This document shows positions 56,615 through 64,000 of a stretch of DNA of 64,000 bases, piece after piece. The position numbers were made by a program, and so were the translations under genes. The DNA lies in contig OX419755.1 in assembly GCA_948567375.1 (NCBI GenBank), forward strand, positions 31,191,001 through 31,255,000. The letters are read 5' to 3'. Each line of letters begins with the position of its first letter. The first letter of the stretch is position 1. This DNA comes from Lunularia cruciata. Its lineage: Eukaryota; Streptophyta; Marchantiopsida; Lunulariales; Lunulariaceae. The notes beneath the pieces were generated by a model. That model was given only the letters and a program-made list of their open reading frames with translations. It was not told the origin of the DNA and made no database searches.

Positions 56615-58480
56615 AATCTAAAACACCTTAACTTTAAACAATAAATAAGAGAAATAATGAGAGGTTCTTCTCATTGAAAACTTAATTTAGAAATCCTCTC
56701 AAATTTTTAGTCTTCCTTGATCACACTCCATGTATAATTGTCTACAATTTATTAAAAAGTATGTGTCCGTCTCTATCTGATCTGTAATTTGGCACTTGCT
56801 AGAGCCTCAAACACATCTGCCTCAGTCGTAGGAATTGAAAATCTAGTATTAACCCATGGTATGCAGAGTGTAGCTTTGTAGAGTGCTATGTGTGTTGTGG
56901 ATGTTTGTGCATTGTGCATGGTCCAAATGCTAATCCAAAGGTAATTCATGATGTGTCTCAACACAACAACTTGTCAAAACTGATTGGAAAGATATTTATG
57001 ATGTTATATATAAAAGAAGTACATGTATGTTCACTCTTAACCCTATCTATTTGATCATTTGTGATGGGCTAAAATAATGGTAGTGATCACCAAAAACAAC
57101 ACATCAAGATTTTTTGGAGAAATATTTATTATATCATTGCCTTAATAGATTTACTTACTATTCAACATAGAAATGATTACTATATATTATTATCGTAGGT
57201 TTGGGATGTATGGTGAAAGTCTCTCTTTCTCTTCATGTCAATCTAGGTTATATGGAGTGTTGCTATATAGTTCCATATTTACTAGCTCAAACAAGGACAT
57301 TAAGTGGAAACAAATAAAGATATAAGCACTATCAACCAATGACTTTGGTCAAGTATTAAACTAAATCAAAGATTAAGAAATTCTTGATAATGGATTTGAA
57401 ACCAATTTGTGCAAGATCCAACCGTATTAGAATCAAATTCCAACATAGTAAGAACTATAAACTATAAACATAACATCTTTTAATAAAAATGTAGATCTAA
57501 ATTTGTCTTCCAAGTTTGTGCCAAGTATTTATAGATATGGAATGCAGACTTAGGTGATTTCTGCATGTATATAGACAAAAGATAAGGATATAAGAATTTT
57601 AGCTAGTACATTTGAAAGGAATTTATAATAATTAAAACTATAAAAGTTGAAGTTTTAAGAACTCTAAATTGTTTTGGTTATGGAATCTAAGATTTTTAAA
57701 CTACATCTAGATATGACAAAGGTAGGTGAAGCATATTTACGTATTTAAATTCATTATTTTTTATGAATATGGAATTTGTGTTGGGTATGTTTTGCTATTT
57801 TACCTCAAAAGGAATATTTTCTAGATTCAACAAGAAACAACCTTCTTTGACTAATGGTAGACTTATTTTCTAGTAGAATACTAAGGTGACTAAGGCAACT
57901 AGGGTCTGAGCAAGCCTTGATAGTATAGGCAAGAAAACTCTACTAAAAAATATATAAAATTTTATGAAGAGATCTAACTCGATATTACTCTATCTAAAGT
58001 ATTCTTGAGTGCAAGATTGAGGAAAGATGAACATGAATCCTATAATGTGTGTAATGCTTCAAGAATTAATCTGCAAAAGTATTTGATCAGAAATGTAGCT
58101 TCCAAGACAAGAAGTAAACAATGTATATCTTTTATTCAATGAGTTTATTTTTTGCTTAATTGTGGATATCTTGGAGATAGTTTGTCAAAACACTGGTATC
58201 AAACTAACTTTGATCTAGAGATTCACAATCATGGGGAGAATAGTAAGCTCAAAGAAAAAGTTGCAATGGAGAAAATTGATGAGAACAATAACTTTAGGTT
58301 GTAGCAATTAAGATAAGGGACTTACATGTACAACAAATTTGCATAAAATTTTGGCAAGAAATTGGCTTACAAGAGCAGTAATTAGTAGAAAGATGCTAAT
58401 TTTAGTGCTATTAGTATAATTTGATTAAATCTTAATGATGAATTGTTTTACAATGAAATGAAAGAGGACTTTGTACCAAA
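56615..58480. other. Spacer, no gene seen
   Basis: AT-rich. The continuation of 50434-50975 beyond the young insertion. No motif recognised. Confidence 0.55.
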
Positions 58481-58483
58481 ACT

Positions 58484-59940
58484 ATGGTAAAAAGTGGAGA
58501 GTTTAAACAAGACAAAGTCCTTGATAAATTGATTGCACTTGAAATAATATCTTTAGATATTGCAGATGAAGGAGAGCCAAAGTATAATGAACACCTCAAT
58601 GCATTCAACAATGTCATTTGTAAGTTATTGAATGTGGAAGTCACTTTAGAGGAGGAAGATCATGTAATGTTATTACTATAATAGCAAGAGCTAGCCATAT
58701 GATCTTGATGTGAAATTTGGTTTGGTAATATCTGGAATGATGTTATACATCATGGTCAAAATAGATCAGATAGAAGTATCACCAAAAGAGTACTTCTACT
58801 AATAAGGTAGAAACCAAAATAGACTTGAAAACCTTAGAACCAATAGCTAGACATATGATTTAAATGTGAAATTTGGTTTGGTAACATTTGGAAGGATGTT
58901 ACACATGATGGACTACATAGATCAAAAAGATGTATCACCAAAAGGGGACTTCTATTAATAGAATAGGAACCAAAATATGCTTGAAATCTTTGAAGGCAAT
59001 TTTAGAGGCCTAAACGGATGGATTATGCTCAAAAATGTGCAAATTACCCCCATCCTGCCAGTGGAAGAAAGTTTGGCCTTCCCTCTCCTTGGTTTGTCTT
59101 GTCAAGAGCTTTCCAAAGGTACCTCATCCACGTGATTCTGAGATTTCTACAGGAAGGTTCTCTAAAAGATTCCCTCCAGTCAAAGCTTGTTTGACCAACC
59201 AGATAGGATCAGGACTGACATGCCACCCATCCAAGTAAGTAATCCAAGGGTGGAGCTTGCTGACATGTTACCTATCTATGTGCCTAATCTTATGGTGGAG
59301 CTTCCTTGGAGGAGATCCTCTTTGTCTATATAATAAAGAAAAGGTGCTCCTTTGGGGCATCGGATGATTGGATGATTAACTGTGAAACTTGTGTTTTCTC
59401 TCTTCTCTTGTCCTTGGAGTATTACAATTACTAACTTCATTGCCTTTATTGTATGAGCATCTAGTCATAATACTATTGTATAGGAAGGACAACATAGATT
59501 TTGAGGAGGTCACTTCAACCTTGCTATCAAATGAGATGTATGAAAGACTTAACCATAATGAACACCTCAATGCATTCAACAAAACCATTTTTAAGTTAAT
59601 AAATATAGAAGCACTTTAGAGGAGGAAGATCATGTATTGTTGTTACTACTTCATTGCCTTCATTGTATGAGGATCTAGTCATAATACTCTTGTGTAGGAA
59701 GGACAACATAGATTTTGAGGAGGTCACTTCAACCTCACTATCAAATAATATGTATGAAAGACTTAAAAAAGGAGATAAAAATCCTGAGGCTTTGTTTTCT
59801 AGAGGTAGGATAATAAACAAAGGGTAGATTAAAGGCAAATCTAGATCAAAGTTTAGACTTTGGTGCATGAAAGCCAAATGTTGAATTTATGGGAAGATGA
59901 TGAATTTCAAGAACTTGAACATGATAAAAAAAAGGTCAAT
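58484..59940 (+). pseudogene. Ty1-copia gag fragment with internal tandem duplication and nested LTR
   Basis: Reads GEPKYNEHLNAFNNVICKLL and VTLEEEDHVMLLL (58573-58676), is broken by the LTR at 58677-59426, and resumes LTSLPLLYEHLVIILL, YRKDNIDFEEVTSTLLSNEM. This is the gag signature of plant copia elements. From 59559 the stretch starting aatgaacacctcaatgcatt is repeated: a 217-bp duplication once the LTR and TSD are subtracted. It leads on to EALFSRGRIIN and a ruined zinc knuckle at about 59860-59900. Stops and a 1-base deletion make it dead. No LTR of its own was identified. Confidence 0.8.
58677..59426 (+). repeat. Solo LTR, family 1, inside the copia gag
   Basis: A 750-bp LTR starting tataatagcaagagc (TG decayed to TA) and ending TTGGAGTATTACA. 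The flanks attac (58672-58676 and 59427-59431) are a perfect 5-bp target-site duplication. Confidence 0.93.
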
Positions 59941-61384
59941 TTGTAGATCAAGTGAACAAAGTTTGTAATAATCCACAAACTGCACAATTGTAGTAAATTG
60001 GAGTTAATTTTTCATTCACATAAGGATACTGGTTAGAAATGGTTAAATATAAAGTGAAAGTAACCAATGTAGTTGTTTGTTATCAAATTTTTAAAATCTT
60101 GGGTAGAAACCACTCCAAGAATAGCACAACAACACCAAGAAGGCATATTGTAGAAATAAGGAATCAGAAATCATAGTTTGAATAACTTTGAATCCAACTT
60201 AATCTTGAATGTGATAATTCAGTTTAATACAAAGGAGTCTACTTAAAAACAAAGTGATTTGACCTAAAATCATGTTCCACTCTTCCTACAAGGCATGCAT
60301 TTCTCACAAAGTTACTTTGCCATATATTTCCCTCACTTTGCCTCAAATGTTTATTACTATCACTATTAGAGTTCACTCAAGAGTATTACTTTGGAAGTTT
60401 TGACTTTATATACTTTATTACCTTGCATTATACTTTATTACCTTACATCAAGGTATTACTTTGGAAGTTTTGACTAAGGATAAAACATACATAGCCAAGA
60501 AATCTTCAAGATAAAACACTGAAAACACTCTTTATTTCACTACAAAGATTCGTGAAACACATTAAACACAAAGTTGCAAGAACTAATCTTGAGAATTAAA
60601 AAAAATGATGACAAGCTCTAGGCTCTTTCATTTCTTCACCTTCTGCTCTAACTGAACGAGAAAGCACTTAGAATGTATATCTGAATATTTGGCTATTTGG
60701 CTATTTAGAGCAGTCTAAATAGACAAACCAATTGTGCATTACAAAATTTGAAAATAAATGTCACTTTGATTGCTACACTAATCTAGTGCATTAATTGTAA
60801 AAATTGGATCACCTTAATCTCTTGATCTTCCTACTTGGCCTACAACTATCATATTGCCTTCTTCTAAATTCACATATTCCACTTTTTCACTCTATAAAGA
60901 GATGGGTAGGTTAATTGATCCAATAGGGTAATTAATTGGATCAATTAACCTACCCATCTCTTTCATATTACTTTGCAATAAATTAACATCTAACTCTAAC
61001 TATCACAAGCTTCACTAATCTTCTTATCATAATGACTATAAAGTTTTAATAATAGCCAATTCATATGCAAATCATGTGCTGACTCTTTTTGAATCTCTTG
61101 CTCTTGCAACTTGAGTTCTTGCAATTGCACCTCAATCATTACACCTTCCAACAATGGGGGCAATATTTCCCAAAATCAAACAATCAAATCTTTCATTGAG
61201 TCTTTGATTGTTTTTCTAGTTTCCTCTCCTTTTTGCAAGAAAGCTTCCCATGGTTCTATTAACTCTTCTACAACTAATTTTCTCCTCAGATTACTTCAAT
61301 TTCTCCTTAAGGTGTTCCAATACTAGTTCATGATCCTTCCAAAGTGTCCCAAGAAAAAATTCCAATGCTTCAGCTTTCAACTAT
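59941..61384. other. Spacer, no gene seen
   Basis: AT-rich. Contains a 23-bp direct repeat (gtattactttggaagttt...) at about 60383 and 60451, and the long hairpin at 60896-60963. Confidence 0.55.
60896..60963. repeat. 29-bp perfect inverted repeat with 10-base loop
   Basis: The arm at 60896-60924 (starting aaagagatgggtagg) and its exact complement at 60935-60963 flank the loop agggtaatta. No coding frame. Symmetry stops abruptly at both outer ends. Confidence 0.92.
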
Positions 61385-61632
61385 GTGGTATTCAGGTCCG
61401 ATTTGGTCATACATAGGAAATGCATGCACTATGGTCAACACAAGAAAATACATGGTTCACCTCATTGAGGCTACATCCACAAGAGCACACCAATAGCTTC
61501 CTGATAATGAAACTAATGTGTCACAGAGAGCTTCTACTAGCTCTCTAATATATTAATCTAGCACTAGTCTAATTGACCACAATCAGACTAACTCAAGTTG
61601 CTCAAGACTTGAGTTAACTCCTAATAATCTCC
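61385..61632 (-). repeat. Probable copia 3' LTR (one boundary resolved)
   Basis: On the minus strand a purine tract (aagggggagatta, about 61629-61641) follows the copia RNase H, and the sequence then begins TATTAGGAGTTAACTC, as copia LTRs of the TGTTAGGAG type do. The far end of the LTR was not found, so the left limit is arbitrary. Confidence 0.4.
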
Positions 61633-61639
61633 CCCTTGA

Positions 61640-64000
61640 CTCATGTCTTGGGGTCCTTAACCTCTATAACGTATATGATTACTCAATGGGAAGTCCTAAA
61701 AGGAAACTTAAAATAGGTCACTCTATAAACTAGAGTTAACTAGAACTAAGCCATATCCTAAATAGGATAGAGTAAAATCATATATATATATATATATATA
61801 TGTGAATATATATAACATAATTTCTACTCTACTCTACTTGTGCCCATATTCCACACTTGTAATTAGCATAAGGTATGAAAAAAATTTCCAAGGAAATTAA
61901 TTTGGTAAAGGCATCAGCAAGATTGAGTTTATCTTGACTAGCTCATTCATTTTTTCAAACATAGCTTGTCTAAGAAAATGATACCTGATGTTGATGTGCT
62001 TCTCTCTTGTATCCATCACCTGATTTATAGCTAAATGTAAAGCACTTTGGCTATCATAATGAAGATTCACAATGCCATGTGTCAATCCTATCTTTATGAT
62101 AAGCCTGTCCAACCAAATTGCTTCCTTTGCTGCTTCTGCTTTTGCTACATACTCAGCTTTTGTAGTAGATTGAGCTACGCGCTTCTACTATGTAGATCTT
62201 GAACTTATGCATCCACCTCCAAGTGTGAATATATTCCTAGTTGTAGATTTCCTCCCATCTATAATACCAAGAGCTAGCCAAATGATCTAGATGTGAAATT
62301 TGGTTTGGTAACATCTAGAATGATGTTATACATGATGGTCAAAATAGATATATAGAAGTATCACCAAAAGAGTACTTCTACTAATAGGGCAAAAACCGAA
62401 ATAGACTTGAGAACCTTAGAACCAATAGCCAGACATATGATTTAAAGGTGACAATTGGTTTGGTAACATCTGGAAGGATGTTACACATGATGGACTAAAC
62501 AGATCAGAAAGAGGTATCACCAAAAGGGGACTTCTACTAATAGAGTAGGAACCGAAATATGCCTGAAATCTTTGAAGGCAATTGCAGAGGCCTAAACAAA
62601 TGAATTAGGCCTTGAAAATGTGCAGATTCCCCCCCCCCCAATGGAATAAAGGTTGGCCTTCCCTCCCCTCTGCTTTGTCTCATTGAGAGCTTTCCAACTT
62701 TACCTTACGTGATTCTGAGATTCCTACAGGAAGATTCCCTAAAAGATTCCCTCCGGTCACAGCTTGTTTGGCCAACCAGATAGGACCTAGACCAGACATG
62801 TCACCCATCCAAGTAAGTAATCCAAGGGTGGAGCTTGCTGACATGTTACCTACCTGTGTCCCTAATCCTATGGTGGAGCTTCCTTGGAAGAGATACTCTT
62901 TGTCTATATAATAAAGAGAAGGTGCTCCGTTGGGGCATCGAATGTTTGAGTGTGCAATTTGTGTTTTCTCTCTTCTCTTGTCCATGGATTATTACACCAT
63001 CCAGATCTTATCCATATTCAACATCTACATAACCAATAAGTGATTTGGCATTTTAAGATTTAGCATCAAACATAAGGCCAAAATCCAACATACCCTTGAG
63101 ATATCTAAGGATCCACTTCACAACTTCCCAATATATCCTCCTTAGATTTGACATGTATTTTCTAGTCTTTAGCTAGAGCAATGTCAAGCCTAGTGGAAAT
63201 CATCAAAACCATGAGACTTCTCACTACCTTGTCATAGGGGATCTTGGACATCAAATCTTTCTCCACAACATATGTTGGACAAAGAGATAATGAAAGCTTG
63301 AAGTGAGGAGCTAAAGGATTACTCACAGCATTACAATTCTCCATGTTAAATCTTGCAAGTACCTTTCTAGCATACTTTCCTTGAGTTAACCATAGCTTCC
63401 CATCCTCCAAGTTCCTTTGGATCTTCATCCCTAAAATCCTCCTTGCTATACCAAGATCTTTCATTTTGAACTCAGAACTCAAGTGAGCTTGAAGCTTATC
63501 AACATCAGATCTATTCCTAGCTGCAATAAGCATGTCATCCACATAGAGTACCAAATAGAAAAAAACCAAGACTTCATTACTCACCTTTTTCATGTATACA
63601 CAAGGATCAAACACACTTTATTTAAATCCTTGTGACCTCATGAAATCATTAAATTGCTTGTTCCGTTGTCTAGGAGCATGCTTCAATCCATACAAGAATT
63701 TTAGCAACTTCCAAACCATATCTTCTATGTGCTTTTCTTCACAAGACCATAGGTTGTCTCATGAAAATTGCCATAGAAGAAAGCAATGAAAACATCCATT
63801 TGATCTAAGATAAGACCAAAGAAAGTCACAAGTACACACAATAAGAAAATATTGGCATCTTACCAACTAGAGAGTAGACATCATTGTAATCCTCACCTTT
63901 TTCTTGTGTGAAGCCCTTGGCCACCAATCAAGCCTTGTAGTTCCTTGTTTCTCCATTAGTGGGGCTATCTTTCAATTTGTAAACTTACTTACTATCCACC
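61640..64000 (-). pseudogene. Ty1-copia pol fragment (reverse transcriptase and RNase H)
   Basis: Minus-strand reading from the right edge: reverse transcriptase with VFDPCVYMKK, the catalytic LVLYVDDMLIAA (about 63555), FKMKDLG and LGMKI, then LTQGKYARKVLARFNM. RNase H follows with IGYVDVEYG (about 63030). It is broken by the LTR at 62260-62996 and resumes GRKSTTRN, STTKAEYVAKAEAAKEAIWL (about 62160), LHYDSQSALHLAINQ, TREKHINIRYHFLRQ and NLADAFTKLIS (about 61910). The catalytic YVDD box is intact, but stops, frameshifts and the LTR kill the gene. Its 5' part lies beyond 64000. A TA run lies at 61780-61801 in the 3' noncoding part. Confidence 0.9.
62260..62996 (+). repeat. Solo LTR, family 1, inside the copia RNase H
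   Basis: A 737-bp LTR starting tataataccaagagc (TG decayed to TA) and ending TGGATTATTACA. The flanks ccatc (62255-62259 and 62997-63001) are a perfect 5-bp target-site duplication. It splits the RNase H motif D-L-D-G-R-K-S-T-T. It carries a C run at about 62629-62639. Confidence 0.94.

Noticed and set aside
1-64000. tRNA, rRNA or spliceosomal snRNA genes
   Set aside because: I saw no tRNA-like A/B boxes with cloverleaf, no rRNA segments and no snRNA upstream elements by eye. The tRNA-like strings found are primer binding sites (34943-34954 and 51391-51402). A tRNAscan-SE and Infernal run would be decisive.

Overview
This window is plant nuclear DNA from a large, repeat-rich genome. The evidence is one 12-exon nuclear gene with GT-AG introns, surrounded by plant-type LTR retrotransposons (Ty3-gypsy chromoviruses and Ty1-copia), many solo LTRs, PIF/Harbinger remnants and long AT-rich spacers. 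The species cannot be fixed from the sequence. A 15.6 kb intron and this transposon load would suit a fern, gymnosperm or other large-genome plant, but that is only an inference. No bacterial operons, tRNA, rRNA or CRISPR arrays were seen.

Layout. 1-2816: 3' end of a decayed Ty3-gypsy chromovirus (integrase, chromodomain, 3' LTR) with a reversed solo LTR of its own family nested in it. 2830-6324: more solo LTRs, one from a second family. 6325-8709: AT-rich spacer with a MITE-like foldback. 8710-28564: the only host gene I can support, a 493-residue TPR protein with a mitochondrial-type N terminus. All twelve exons join in frame. Intron 6 (11307-26902) is built of reshuffled, repeated modules carrying a recurrent short hairpin. 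28565-34298: spacer holding an eroded minus-strand reverse transcriptase ORF with a nuclease-like C-terminal part, split by a solo LTR. 34299-40682: a complete but heavily mutated gypsy element with recognisable target-site duplication. 40688-50975: spacer with two solo LTRs and a PIF/Harbinger transposase pseudogene. 50981-56609: a young, structurally complete gypsy chromovirus (LTRs, PBS, gag, pol, chromodomain, PPT, perfect 5-bp TSD) whose LTR carries dense heat-shock-element arrays just upstream of a TATA box. 56615-64000: spacer, a plus-strand copia gag fragment and a minus-strand copia pol fragment, each interrupted by a solo LTR with perfect TSD.

Two LTR families dominate. Family 1 (TGTAATACC..., about 580-750 bp) is present at least ten times. 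Family 2 (the HSE-bearing LTR, 409-473 bp) is present as one whole element and two solo LTRs. Most copies keep a 5-bp target-site duplication, so the order of insertions can be read. The features most worth attention are the modular intron with its variable-loop hairpins, and the heat-shock-type promoter architecture of the young gypsy element.
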